A stretch of 64,000 bases of DNA. Origin: Zunongwangia sp. ESRF-bin46 (lineage in GTDB: Bacteria > Bacteroidota > Bacteroidia > Flavobacteriales > Flavobacteriaceae). The notes below the pieces were generated by a model. That model had not been told where the DNA came from. It saw nothing but the letters and a program-made list of their open reading frames with translations, and made no database searches. The translations under genes were made by a program, and so were the position numbers. The stretch covers positions 1 through 64,000 of the forward strand of contig NTLF01000013.1 in NCBI GenBank assembly GCA_002631855.1. Reading direction: 5' to 3'. This document shows positions 41,820 to 51,529 of this stretch, piece by piece (within the stretch, counting starts at the first letter, position 1; each line of letters opens with the position of its first letter).

Positions 41820-43991
41820 TTGAAAAAAACAGCTTACACCTCATTATTACTGCTTTTTCTTACAGCAGTTTCAACCCTTACAGCACAACAGAAAAACATA
41901 ACTTTAGAAGACATTTGGGGCGGCCAATTTAGGGCCGAACGCCTTGATGTTCTACGTTCTTTGGATAATGGAAAAGAGTATTCGGTTTTAAACAGAAGCC
42001 GAAATGGTTCTACTGTTGATGTATATGATTACAAAAGCGGAAAAAAGGTCCGCACCTTGGTGAATTCAAATAGTCTGCCGGAGGTTGATCAAATAATATC
42101 ATATGAGTTTAGTGACGATGAAGGTAAATTATTGTTGGCTACAAGGCTGAAGCAAATTTACCGTCGCTCTTCATTAGGGACGTACTATGTATATGATATC
42201 GATTCTAAAAAATTGACATTGGTTTCAGAAGATCAAATTCAGGAACCAACTTTTACAAAAGACGGCAGTAAAGTTGCCTACGGAAAAGACAATAACTTAT
42301 TTATTAAAAACTTGAAAAGCGGTGAAACGCTTCAAATTACTTCCGACGGAGAAAAGAACAGTATTATAAACGGTATTACCGACTGGGTGTACGAAGAGGA
42401 ATTTGCTTTTGTCCGCGCCTTTGACTGGAACAAAACCGGAAATAAATTAGCTTATATAAAGTTTGATGAAACCGAAGTGCCACGTTTTTCTATGGATGTA
42501 TATGGCAAAGATCTTTATCCAACTCAAGATGTTTTTAAATATCCAAAAGCAGGAGAGCCAAACGCGAAAGTTTCGCTTCATATCTACAATCTTGAAACTG
42601 GGGAAACAAATAAAATTAATCTGGACAACTTCAATAGCTATTACATACCACGTATTAAATGGACCCAGGAAGATAATGTGTTAAGTGCTCAGCTAACAAA
42701 TCGTCATCAAAACACTGTTGATCTGGTTTTTGTAAATGCGACAAACAACACTTCAAAACTGGTTTTACAGGAAAAAGATGATGCGTATGTGGATATAACG
42801 GATAACCTTACTTTTTTAAACGACAACAGTTTTATCTGGACCAGTGAAAAGAGCGGATGGAACCATATCTATCACTATGATAAAACAGGAAAATTAATAA
42901 ATCAAATAACCGATGGTGATTGGGAAGTAACCAACTACTACGGTTTTGATCAAAATACAGGCCGTATCTATTATCAAAGTACTGAGAACGGAAGTATTAA
43001 CCGCGATGTGTATTCCATATTGCGTTCTGGTAAAAATAAAGTACGCTTAAGTGACAAAACCGGAACCAATAGTGCCGCTTTTAGTGCAGACTACACCTAC
43101 TTTATCAATACATTTCACGACACGGAAACGCCTTACTTGTTTACATTAAATAGAGCTAAAGATGGTAAGTTGATACGAGTAATTCAAGATAATCAAGCGC
43201 TGAAAAACAAGGTGGATAATTATGTTCTTTCTAAAAAAGAGTTCTCTACCATTTCAGTAAATGGGAACGATTTAAATATGTACACTATTAAACCAAAGGA
43301 CTTTGATCCAAACAAGCAATACCCATTGTTTATGTATCAATATTCAGGTCCTGGTTCTCAAAACGTTTCAAATTCTTGGAACAGTGCCAACGATTATTGG
43401 CACCAAATGTTAGCGCAACAAGGGTATGTTATTGTATGCATAGATGGTCGTGGTACAGGTTTAAAAGGGCGCGATTTCAAAAAGGTGACTCAAAAAGAAT
43501 TAGGAAAATATGAAGTAGAAGATCAAATAGCAGCTGCGCAAAAACTAAGTGCATTGCCATACATTGATGCTTCCCGAACTGGAATTTGGGGTTGGAGCTA
43601 TGGAGGATTTATGAGCTCTAACTGTCTTTTCCAAGGTGCTGATACTTTTGAGATGGCCATCGCTGTAGCACCGGTAAGCAGTTGGCGCTTTTATGATACT
43701 ATTTATACAGAGCGCTATATGACAACGCCTCAAGAAAATGCTTCAGGATATGATGAAAATTCACCTATTTCACACGTAGAAAAATTAGAAGGTGATTATT
43801 TATTAGTGCACGGAAGTGCTGATGACAACGTACATGTTCAAAACACCACGCAGCTTATTGAAGCTTTGGTGCAGGCAAACAAACAATTTGATTGGGCTAT
43901 TTACCCAGATAAAAACCACGGTATTTATGGTGGGAATACTCGTTTGCACCTTTATACTAAAATGACCAATTTTATTAAAGAAAATTTATAA
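41820..43991 (+). CDS. S9 family dipeptidyl-peptidase IV (TTG start)
   Basis: 723 residues. The frame opens at a TTG at 41820 directly before a signal peptide (KKTAYTSLLLLFLTAVSTLTAQ); no ATG lies at this position. A seven- or eight-bladed propeller occupies about residues 45-460. The alpha/beta-hydrolase domain follows, with Ser in IWGWSYGGFMSS (about 593), Asp in HGSADDNVH (about 667) and His in DKNHGI (about 700). It releases N-terminal X-Pro dipeptides in the periplasm. It precedes two POT peptide importers, forming a peptide-use unit. Confidence 0.93.
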   Translation: MKKTAYTSLLLLFLTAVSTLTAQQKNITLEDIWGGQFRAERLDVLRSLDNGKEYSVLNRSRNGSTVDVYDYKSGKKVRTLVNSNSLPEVDQIISYEFSDDEGKLLLATRLKQIYRRSSLGTYYVYDIDSKKLTLVSEDQIQEPTFTKDGSKVAYGKDNNLFIKNLKSGETLQITSDGEKNSIINGITDWVYEEEFAFVRAFDWNKTGNKLAYIKFDETEVPRFSMDVYGKDLYPTQDVFKYPKAGEPNAKVSLHIYNLETGETNKINLDNFNSYYIPRIKWTQEDNVLSAQLTNRHQNTVDLVFVNATNNTSKLVLQEKDDAYVDITDNLTFLNDNSFIWTSEKSGWNHIYHYDKTGKLINQITDGDWEVTNYYGFDQNTGRIYYQSTENGSINRDVYSILRSGKNKVRLSDKTGTNSAAFSADYTYFINTFHDTETPYLFTLNRAKDGKLIRVIQDNQALKNKVDNYVLSKKEFSTISVNGNDLNMYTIKPKDFDPNKQYPLFMYQYSGPGSQNVSNSWNSANDYWHQMLAQQGYVIVCIDGRGTGLKGRDFKKVTQKELGKYEVEDQIAAAQKLSALPYIDASRTGIWGWSYGGFMSSNCLFQGADTFEMAIAVAPVSSWRFYDTIYTERYMTTPQENASGYDENSPISHVEKLEGDYLLVHGSADDNVHVQNTTQLIEALVQANKQFDWAIYPDKNHGIYGGNTRLHLYTKMTNFIKENL

Positions 43992-44020
43992 CAAAATAAC
44001 TTAACTAATCCTTTAAGATC

Positions 44021-45427
44021 ATGGCAGAAAATACAATGCAGTATAAAAAACAGAAAGAATTATTTGGCCATCCTGTAGGGCTGTACATTCTATTTTTCAC
44101 TGAGATGTGGGAGCGTTTTTCCTACTACGGAATGCGTGCAATATTAGTGCTTTACTTAGTAGCTGAAACCGTTGATGATAATGCAGGTTTAGGGTGGACT
44201 AACAATGAAGCTTTAGAACTTTATGGTTGGTACACAATGTTAGTGTATGTTGCTTCTATTCCTGGAGGTTGGATAGCTGATAAATTTTTAGGACAGAAAA
44301 AATCCGTTTTATATGGTGGAATTCTATTAGTGGCTGGTCACAGTATTCTGGCTGTTGAAGAAATGTGGGCTTTTTACACGGGTCTAGGTCTTATTGTAGC
44401 TGGTGTAGGTATGTTAAAACCTAACATTTCAACTATGGTAGGTGGTCTGTACAAGAAAGGAGATATTAGGAGAGATAAAGGATTTACCATTTTCTATATT
44501 GGTATCAATGTGGGAGCATTTCTTTCCAGTTTAATAGTAGGTTATGTAGGTGAAGTATATGGGTGGCACTATGGATTTGGATTAGCAGGTATTGGTATGG
44601 CATTAGGTCTTTTACAATATGTGTTAGGTCAGAAACACTTAAAATATGTAGGTAACAATACCAACACTTCAGAAAATGAAGAAGAAAAGGCAGCGATGAA
44701 ACGTGATCTAAACAAAGAAGAAAAAGATCGGGTTGTTGTATTATTTATTTCCTTTTTAATGGTAATTGTTTTCTGGGGTGCTTTTGAGCAAGCTGGAGGA
44801 TTAATGAACATATATGCTTCTGAAAAAACAAATAGAATGCTAATGGGCTGGGAAGTTCCTGCCTCTTGGTTTCAGTCACTTAATGCTATGTTCATTATTA
44901 TTTTTGGTACACTTGTAGCTGGATATTGGGCAAAACGAAAATTAAAAGGAAAAGTATCAACATCTCTTTTCAAGATGTGTATTGGTCTTATAATTATGGG
45001 TGCCGGTTTCTTTTTTATGACAGGTGCATCAGCTCAGTATAACATAGATGGTTCTTCAGCTATGTACTGGTTGGTAGCAGCTTATTTGTTCCATACTATC
45101 GGGGAATTATGTCTTTCGCCAGTGGCACTGTCTTATATAACCAAATTGGCGCCACTTAAATATGCTTCGTTAATGATGGGTGTATATTTTGCGATGACAG
45201 GCCTTGGAAATAAAGTAGCTGGATTGTTAGGTGAATCGGCTTCAAATCTTGGTGAATATACTGTGTTTACAGGTATTGCAATTTTCTGTGTGGCTTTTGG
45301 TTTATTGGTTTTGATTTTCAGAAAGAAACTGGAAAAATTGACCCATGGAGCAGAGGACAACGAGCGAGAAATGTTAGAACAGGAAAATTACGAATTAGCT
45401 GACGAAGATATCAATAAACCTTTATAA
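44021..45427 (+). CDS. POT-family proton-coupled peptide transporter
   Basis: 468 residues, about 14 membrane helices. Family motif ExxERFSYYG is seen as FTEMWERFSYYGMRAIL near residue 27; the second PTR2 signature is FTIFYIGINVGAFLSSL near 160. Late conserved region is LFHTIGELCLSPVALSYI. It imports di- and tripeptides with protons, possibly the products of the DPP-IV upstream. Confidence 0.95.
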   Translation: MAENTMQYKKQKELFGHPVGLYILFFTEMWERFSYYGMRAILVLYLVAETVDDNAGLGWTNNEALELYGWYTMLVYVASIPGGWIADKFLGQKKSVLYGGILLVAGHSILAVEEMWAFYTGLGLIVAGVGMLKPNISTMVGGLYKKGDIRRDKGFTIFYIGINVGAFLSSLIVGYVGEVYGWHYGFGLAGIGMALGLLQYVLGQKHLKYVGNNTNTSENEEEKAAMKRDLNKEEKDRVVVLFISFLMVIVFWGAFEQAGGLMNIYASEKTNRMLMGWEVPASWFQSLNAMFIIIFGTLVAGYWAKRKLKGKVSTSLFKMCIGLIIMGAGFFFMTGASAQYNIDGSSAMYWLVAAYLFHTIGELCLSPVALSYITKLAPLKYASLMMGVYFAMTGLGNKVAGLLGESASNLGEYTVFTGIAIFCVAFGLLVLIFRKKLEKLTHGAEDNEREMLEQENYELADEDINKPL

Positions 45428-45445
45428 TTTAATGCTATCCATCAT

Positions 45446-47533
45446 ATGAACACCGATATTCAAAATCTGTTTAAGGATAAGGTAATGGGCCATCCGGCCG
45501 GACTATTTGTTCTTTTCTTTACCGAAATGTGGGAACGTTTTTCATTCTACGGAATGCGCGTTCTATTAGTTAACTTTTTAACCATGGCCGTTATTGGGTA
45601 CAATCCCGGTTGGGAATGGACCGCGGCAAATGCAGGGGCACTTTTCGGTACGTATGCAGGTTTGCTATACCTAACCCCTATTTTAGGGGGGATTATAGCC
45701 GATAAACTAACGGGGTATCGTTGGGCTGTTGTAATTGGAGCGTTGATTATGACCTTGGGCCATGCCAGTATGGCATTAGAGACTGAGGCTTCGTTATATG
45801 TTGGTTTGGCTTTATTGGTAATTGGTACTGGTTTCTTTAAACCAAATATCACGTCTATCATTTCTGAAATGTATAAGAAAAACCCTGAAAAGAAAGATGG
45901 CGCCTATACCATTTTCTATATGGGTGTAAATGCAGGGGCATTTTTCGGAATGATGCTTTGTGGGTATTTAGCAGAACGTGTAGGCTGGTCTTGGGGCTTT
46001 GGTTTAGCAGGAATATTTATGCTTCTCGGGACGCTACAATTCTGGTTGTCTAAAAACTTATTTGGAAAAATTGGTGCAAAACCTTCAAAAGTACACGAGG
46101 TTGAACTGCCTCAAAATATAAATGAAAAAAGTACAGAGGACAATACTGAAGAAACAGAAGAGAAAGAAAATCCATTCACTATTCTTGATAAGGTTCTAAT
46201 TGTAATAACCTCAATAATTGGTCTGGGGTATTTAATAAACGATCCGCTATCAAAAATTGGTAACATAGACCTCTTTCCTTACGAAGCTTTTGGCTTATCC
46301 GGACAAATAGTTACAGTATTAATTGGACTATTGCTATTCTTGGTATTGGTAATTAGGCGTATTTCACGTTATACTAAAATAGTGCGTGACCGAATGATCG
46401 CCTTTGTAATATTTGCTTTCTTCACCGTCTTTTTCTGGCTTTCTTTTGAGCAAGGAGCATCGTCGCTAATATTATTCGCTAGGGACAATGTAGACAGGGT
46501 GTTGAGTGGTGACGCTGCGATAATTTACAACATAGTAAATATCCTATTAACAGTAGTGCCGCTTGCCATTATTACGTATGTGTTGTTTCTATTATGGAAA
46601 AAGACATTTAAAACCATTCCTGGATCCAATATCGTATTGGCTATTTGCTTTTTGGGTATGTGGGGCTTGGTAGGTTGGATGTTGAACAGAGACCTTTCTA
46701 CTACTGCTTACGATGTATCTTATAAAGCTATTGAGGTCCAAAGCACGGATGAAGATGGTAATAATACAGTAGATTACATTCCTGTAACGGAAGATACTAA
46801 TATAGAAACAGGGGTGACAGTTGTAGATCGTGTTACTTCTATTTCAGAGCCTAAAGATTTTGAAGTAGGTTCTACTATAAAAATCATTAATAAAAACAAC
46901 GAAGGAACTATTTTCGGATATCTTAATGAAGAAAAAGTAGCTTTTGCCAAAGAAAATGCCATCGCCCAAGATAGGGATAGTGGTATAGTAGAGGCAACAG
47001 TAACCGAAATAAAAGACAACCAAGTAGAGATAACCGTATCGTGGTTTAGTATTTTAAACTCGTTCTTTATTATTGCTTTCGCGTCGTTCTTTTCAAAATG
47101 GTGGGATAGTAAGTATAATCCATCAGCAGCTGTAAAGTATGCATTGGGATTAATAATTATGGCGATTGGTTTCGGGCTATTGGCGTATGGGTCGTATGGT
47201 ATTTCCGATGGAGTAAAAGTAAGTATGATATGGTTGATTTTCGCTTACCTGTTCCATACCCTTGGAGAACTGTGTTTATCCCCTGTAGGGCTTTCCTATG
47301 TGTCTAAACTTGTTCCGGCAAGGATGATTGCACTCATGTTCGGTATGTGGTATTTAGCCATTGCTATTGGTAATAAATTGGCAGCCGTAGTAGGGGGGCA
47401 AATTGAAAATATTACAGAGCAATACTCACTTTCAACCTTCTTTTTAATATTTACAGTAGTACCAACCGTTGCTGGATTGTTAATTTTAGCGCTTAACCCA
47501 GTGTTAAAACGATTAATGCACGGAGTTAGGTAA
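45446..47533 (+). CDS. POT-family peptide transporter with an extra extramembrane domain
   Basis: 695 residues, a paralogue of the preceding gene (FTEMWERFSFYGMRVLL, FYMGVNAGAFFGMML, LFHTLGELCLSPVGLSYV). It is 227 residues longer, owing to an acidic loop near residues 210-245 and a soluble beta-rich insert near residues 420-530 (VTVVDRVTSISEPKDFEVG) between late helices. Long POT proteins of this type are common in Bacteroidota. The insert may bind peptide or a partner outside the inner membrane. Confidence 0.92.
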   Translation: MNTDIQNLFKDKVMGHPAGLFVLFFTEMWERFSFYGMRVLLVNFLTMAVIGYNPGWEWTAANAGALFGTYAGLLYLTPILGGIIADKLTGYRWAVVIGALIMTLGHASMALETEASLYVGLALLVIGTGFFKPNITSIISEMYKKNPEKKDGAYTIFYMGVNAGAFFGMMLCGYLAERVGWSWGFGLAGIFMLLGTLQFWLSKNLFGKIGAKPSKVHEVELPQNINEKSTEDNTEETEEKENPFTILDKVLIVITSIIGLGYLINDPLSKIGNIDLFPYEAFGLSGQIVTVLIGLLLFLVLVIRRISRYTKIVRDRMIAFVIFAFFTVFFWLSFEQGASSLILFARDNVDRVLSGDAAIIYNIVNILLTVVPLAIITYVLFLLWKKTFKTIPGSNIVLAICFLGMWGLVGWMLNRDLSTTAYDVSYKAIEVQSTDEDGNNTVDYIPVTEDTNIETGVTVVDRVTSISEPKDFEVGSTIKIINKNNEGTIFGYLNEEKVAFAKENAIAQDRDSGIVEATVTEIKDNQVEITVSWFSILNSFFIIAFASFFSKWWDSKYNPSAAVKYALGLIIMAIGFGLLAYGSYGISDGVKVSMIWLIFAYLFHTLGELCLSPVGLSYVSKLVPARMIALMFGMWYLAIAIGNKLAAVVGGQIENITEQYSLSTFFLIFTVVPTVAGLLILALNPVLKRLMHGVR

Positions 47534-47553
47534 TTAACACAACAAATTACAAT

Positions 47554-47585
47554 AAAAAACGTTCCCATTGTGTGGAACGTTTTTT
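47554..47585 (+). terminator. Terminator after the POT genes
   Basis: AAAAAACGTTCC pairs with GGAACGTTTTTT around CATTGTGT, followed by TGTTGGTTT. It is 20 bp after the second POT stop. Confidence 0.88.
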
Positions 47586-47617
47586 GTTGGTTTACTAACA
47601 GAAAAATTGCATTGAAC

Positions 47618-48154
47618 ATGAAAAACACATTACTACTTCTTTTTATAGCATTTATAACAACATCGGTCACAGCCCAAAAAATTAATTGGATGACCATGAA
47701 TGAGGCTTTGGCTGCTCAAGAAAAGGAGCCAAAAAAAATCTTTATGGACGTCTATACCAAATGGTGTGGACCTTGTAAAATGTTAGATAGAAACACCTTT
47801 AGTGATAAAAAAGTAATCGAATTCGTCAATAAAAACTATTACGCTGTAAAGTTTAACGCAGAAGGAACCGAAGAGATTACCTTTGAAGATTTTACTTATA
47901 CCAATCCTAATTATCAAGAAGGAAGAAAAGGCCGAAATGCCACTCATTTTTTTGCCGATGCACTAAAACTTAGAGGTTATCCTAGTTTGGTGTTTTTTCA
48001 AGAAAACGGAAAATTGATACAAGCAATTCCAGGCTATAAAACACCCCAGCAATTAGAGATTTACCTTAAAATGATAGCGAACGACGATTATAAAAAACTA
48101 ACAACTGCCGAAGCTTGGCAGGAATATCAAAAGAACTTTGAAGGCACTTTTTAA
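47618..48154 (+). CDS. Exported thioredoxin-fold protein
   Basis: 178 residues from the ATG at 47618 (MKNTLLLLFIAFITTSVTAQ, signal peptide); the longer frame starts in the terminator and is rejected. The redox motif is KWCGPCKMLDRNTF near residue 50 and the cis-Pro region RGYPSLVFF near 133. A periplasmic disulfide or thiol-transfer protein of the thioredoxin family. Partner unknown. Confidence 0.9.
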   Translation: MKNTLLLLFIAFITTSVTAQKINWMTMNEALAAQEKEPKKIFMDVYTKWCGPCKMLDRNTFSDKKVIEFVNKNYYAVKFNAEGTEEITFEDFTYTNPNYQEGRKGRNATHFFADALKLRGYPSLVFFQENGKLIQAIPGYKTPQQLEIYLKMIANDDYKKLTTAEAWQEYQKNFEGTF

Positions 48155-48181
48155 GAGTAGGGTTTTTAGTTAAGTGTTTCA

Positions 48182-50218
48182 CTACTCTAGAATGAAGGCT
48201 CCCTTGGTACCAGTATGGTAAAAGGGGAGCTTTTTCTTTTCACATGTATCACGCCAACGATTTACATATGTTTTATAATTATTACCATCAGCAATAATCT
48301 GTTTGGGTTTTAAGCTATCAATTAACCGTTCTAAATTAATTTTCGGACTTTGGGTGAGCAGTACAATATCAATTTTTATACTTTTTGGGTATACGGCCAA
48401 ACTGTCCAAAACCAATATGTTCAATTTGTTATATGAAAATACCTTCGGAACTGTTTTTTCTGAAAAACCCTCAATTTGATTGGCAGTCCGATACCCTTTA
48501 ATTGGGAATATATTTTTTGTGGTTTCTGAAAGGGTATCAGGTTTTAAAAGTAGTAAGTCATTTCCATTTTTTATTCCAATAAGGGTGTTCCTGCTTTTTT
48601 GAAATACAATTAGTTCGTTCCCTGAAGCTTCCCGCTTATCCCAGATAAATATGCCTATTAATAGACAAATACTCAACAAGCAAGCTATTAAACGGCGATA
48701 CGAATACTGTTTCCAAAGTAGAATGCTTGTAATTATGAATAAGTAAGCGACCAAAACTTTTTCTTCGGAAAAATGAATGTCCTGAAATAAAAAGGCGTCT
48801 TGCTTGGCAACCCAGCTTATAAAATTGTTTAGCGATAAAACTATTTGGTTATAAATTTCAGACAACCAATCTGGAAGTAGGTTTACTGAAACCAATAGTA
48901 CTATCAACAATCCAAATCCCAACAAAATCCCTAAGAACGGAAGCACTACAATATTGGTCAATAAAAACAATCCAGGAAATTGATGGAAATAAAACAAACT
49001 TAACGGGACAACCCCTATTTGAGCGGCAATAGAAACGGTTAGTATAGCCCAAGCTTTCCGCACAAACCAATTTTTGGGATACCAATATCCAAATAACTTT
49101 GGTTGTATTAATAATATAAAAAATACCGCCAGATAGCTCAATTGAAACCCAACATGAAACAACCACAACGGATTAATAATAAGTAAAAATAAATACGATA
49201 TAAACAGTGTGTTTGTACTATTTGTCGGGCGCTTTAACTGTTCAGCAAATAAGAAAAGCGAAAACATCGTAGCAGCTCTGACCACCGAAGGCGACAACCC
49301 GGCCAGTAATGCAAACCCGAACAAACAACCAATAATTAAAATTGATTTTATTTGTTTTCCATGGCGTATGTTTCCCAGAGGCAGGAATAACCATTTCAGA
49401 ATAAAAAATAGAATACCAACATGCAATCCAGAAACAGCCAGAATATGCACAGCTCCTGCCGCTGCATAATCGGCGTACAGCTGTTTGTCAATATCGCGCC
49501 GTTGCCCTAAGACCAGTGCTTGGATAATGGACCGTTCATGGTCGGTAATGTTACTTTTTTTAAGCTTAGCAATAAGATGACTGCGAATGTTTTCAGCGGT
49601 TCCGCGAATGGTTTTACTACCTTTTTCAAAAGCTAAAATAGCACGAGTTTCGGTTCTAATTTGATAATAAACCCCAAGCTTTTTCATATAAGCTGAATAA
49701 TCAAACTGATACGGATTAAGCGGTTCTGGAATAGTAATCACTTTGTCAGAAATCAGTAAAACATCATCAATAGTGTATTCTTTTAAAATTGAACCTTTTT
49801 GAATATTCAACAAGATTTTGCCATTTGCTTCTATTTTATTAACAGAGATGCATTCAGCTATATATTTATTGTTATAACGATCAGGTTTTAAAACTTCAGA
49901 AATCTTTAAAGTGAGTAAAGGTGTTTCAGAAGTATCATTTTCTGAAAGAATATGGGAATAATGCTCATCTTGAAATTTAGGAAGCTGTAATTGATAACTA
50001 GCGAAACCAATTCCGAAGAAAATTAAATAGGTTATAAGTCCAAAATAGATTGATTTTTGAAGCCGGTTCCTTTCAATAAACCAAACAATAAAAAGTAAAA
50101 TAAAACTGAAAAGAACAAAAGGAAATGTAAAAGTATCGGTGGGGAATAAATACGCTGAAAGTATCCCTAATGTTAGGGATATAGAAAATTTGACAATAGC
50201 AAAATTGATAAATCTCAT
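48182..50218 (-). CDS. ComEC/Rec2-family competence protein
   Basis: 678 residues. The N-terminal DUF4131 region (to about 190) carries two or three helices. The ComEC membrane domain has AAAGAVHILAVSGLHVGILFFILKW near residue 250 and LSPSVVRAATMFSLFLFAEQLKRP near 310. The C-terminal 160 residues are a shortened region without a clear metallo-beta-lactamase HxHxDH motif. It forms the inner-membrane channel for incoming single-stranded DNA. Other competence genes are not in the window. Confidence 0.9.
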   Translation of the reverse strand: MRFINFAIVKFSISLTLGILSAYLFPTDTFTFPFVLFSFILLFIVWFIERNRLQKSIYFGLITYLIFFGIGFASYQLQLPKFQDEHYSHILSENDTSETPLLTLKISEVLKPDRYNNKYIAECISVNKIEANGKILLNIQKGSILKEYTIDDVLLISDKVITIPEPLNPYQFDYSAYMKKLGVYYQIRTETRAILAFEKGSKTIRGTAENIRSHLIAKLKKSNITDHERSIIQALVLGQRRDIDKQLYADYAAAGAVHILAVSGLHVGILFFILKWLFLPLGNIRHGKQIKSILIIGCLFGFALLAGLSPSVVRAATMFSLFLFAEQLKRPTNSTNTLFISYLFLLIINPLWLFHVGFQLSYLAVFFILLIQPKLFGYWYPKNWFVRKAWAILTVSIAAQIGVVPLSLFYFHQFPGLFLLTNIVVLPFLGILLGFGLLIVLLVSVNLLPDWLSEIYNQIVLSLNNFISWVAKQDAFLFQDIHFSEEKVLVAYLFIITSILLWKQYSYRRLIACLLSICLLIGIFIWDKREASGNELIVFQKSRNTLIGIKNGNDLLLLKPDTLSETTKNIFPIKGYRTANQIEGFSEKTVPKVFSYNKLNILVLDSLAVYPKSIKIDIVLLTQSPKINLERLIDSLKPKQIIADGNNYKTYVNRWRDTCEKKKLPFYHTGTKGAFILE

Positions 50219-50369
50219 CTTCGATAGTATAAATACATCGAGCTAAATACTGGGGAGATTTATTGTTACGAAAGATAGCATACTAAAATGATTTTAACAA
50301 ATTATCGCAATATGCTGATTATTAGATGCTAATTTACAAAACACTTAACATGTTTGTGCTTGTAATTTC

Positions 50370-50390
50370 AACTAACAATCGTTAGTTTTG
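50370..50390 (+). promoter_or_regulatory. paa operon promoter with palindromic operator
   Basis: AACTAAC-AATC-GTTAGTT (50370-50387) is a perfect 7-4-7 inverted repeat. It overlaps the -7 box TAGTTTTG (50383-50390), 24 bp before the paaE GTG. A bound repressor would block polymerase. TetR-family PaaR regulators are known for phenylacetate clusters; none is in the window. Confidence 0.75.
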
Positions 50391-50414
50391 TGTAATAAAT
50401 ACGACAAAGAAACT

Positions 50415-51488
50415 GTGGCAAAATTTCACAAATTACAAGTAAAAGACGTTTATAAAGAAACAGACGATTGTTCTGTCATCACATTTGACGTGCCTGAAGA
50501 GCTTTCAGAAGAGTTCAACTTTCGTCAAGGACAACATCTAACCTTAAAAGCTGACATTGATGGCGAAGATACGCGTCGATCTTATAGTTTATGCTCTAGT
50601 CCGGTGGATAAACAATGGAAAGTGGCCGTAAAACAGATTTACGGCGGTAAATTTTCAACCTACGTTAATGAGCAATTAGCAGCTGGTGACACTATTGAAG
50701 TGATGGAGCCTAGCGGAATGTTTGGTGTAAACGCTGAGCCAGAAAAAGAGAAAAACTACCTCTTTTTTGCTGCGGGAAGTGGTATTACACCTGTTTTGTC
50801 AATGATAAAAACCCATTTGGCTTTAGAGCCTAACGCTACTTGTAAGTTGTTTTATGTGAATAAAACCGCAAAATCCATTATCTTTAAGGAAGAGTTAGAA
50901 CAGCTTCGTAACCAGCATTTTGGAAGGTTAGAAATCTATTACTTCCTTACAAAAGAAAGACGTGATATCGAGTTGTTGAACGGACGCTTTGACGATGAAA
51001 AGATGAAGGTGTTAACCAATACGTTTATTGATATTCCAGATACGAGCGAAGTCTTTTTGTGCGGTCCAGAACAAATGGTGCAATACGTAAGCAATTATTT
51101 AGTGGAAGCCGGATTGCCAAAAAACTTAATTCATTTTGAATTATTCGTTACAGGTCTTTCCGAAGAAGATAAAAAACGCGCAGAGCGACTCGCAAAACAA
51201 AATGTAGAAGGAGTAGAAGTAACCATTGTAGATGGAGGAAAAGAGTTTGAATTTGTAATGACAAAAGACTTCGATAACATTCTTGATGCAGCTCTAAACA
51301 ATGGAGCCGATTTACCATTTGCTTGTAAAGGTGGAGTTTGCAGTACGTGTAAATGCAAGATATTAGAAGGCGATGTAGAAATGAAAATAAATTATGCTTT
51401 AGAAGACCATGAAGTTGCGCAGGACTTTGTGTTAAGTTGTCAAGCAGTGCCAACGTCTTCAAAAGTAAAAGTAGATTTTGATGTTTAA
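50415..51488 (+). CDS. paaE: 1,2-phenylacetyl-CoA epoxidase, reductase subunit PaaE (GTG start)
   Basis: 357 residues from the GTG at 50415 (VAKFHKLQVKDVYKE). A TTG at 50388 is also open but lies inside the -7 box, so it cannot be translated from this promoter. The FAD domain has GEDTRRSYSLCSSP near residue 50 and the NAD domain FFAAGSGITPVLSMI near 115. The C-terminal plant-type 2Fe-2S ferredoxin has CKGGVCSTCKCKI plus a later Cys (VLSCQA). It passes electrons to the PaaA diiron centre. First gene of the operon. Confidence 0.93.
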   Translation: MAKFHKLQVKDVYKETDDCSVITFDVPEELSEEFNFRQGQHLTLKADIDGEDTRRSYSLCSSPVDKQWKVAVKQIYGGKFSTYVNEQLAAGDTIEVMEPSGMFGVNAEPEKEKNYLFFAAGSGITPVLSMIKTHLALEPNATCKLFYVNKTAKSIIFKEELEQLRNQHFGRLEIYYFLTKERRDIELLNGRFDDEKMKVLTNTFIDIPDTSEVFLCGPEQMVQYVSNYLVEAGLPKNLIHFELFVTGLSEEDKKRAERLAKQNVEGVEVTIVDGGKEFEFVMTKDFDNILDAALNNGADLPFACKGGVCSTCKCKILEGDVEMKINYALEDHEVAQDFVLSCQAVPTSSKVKVDFDV

Positions 51489-51529
51489 TAGCTTATAGCA
51501 ATATGCTTACAGCTTAAAACAAGATAATT

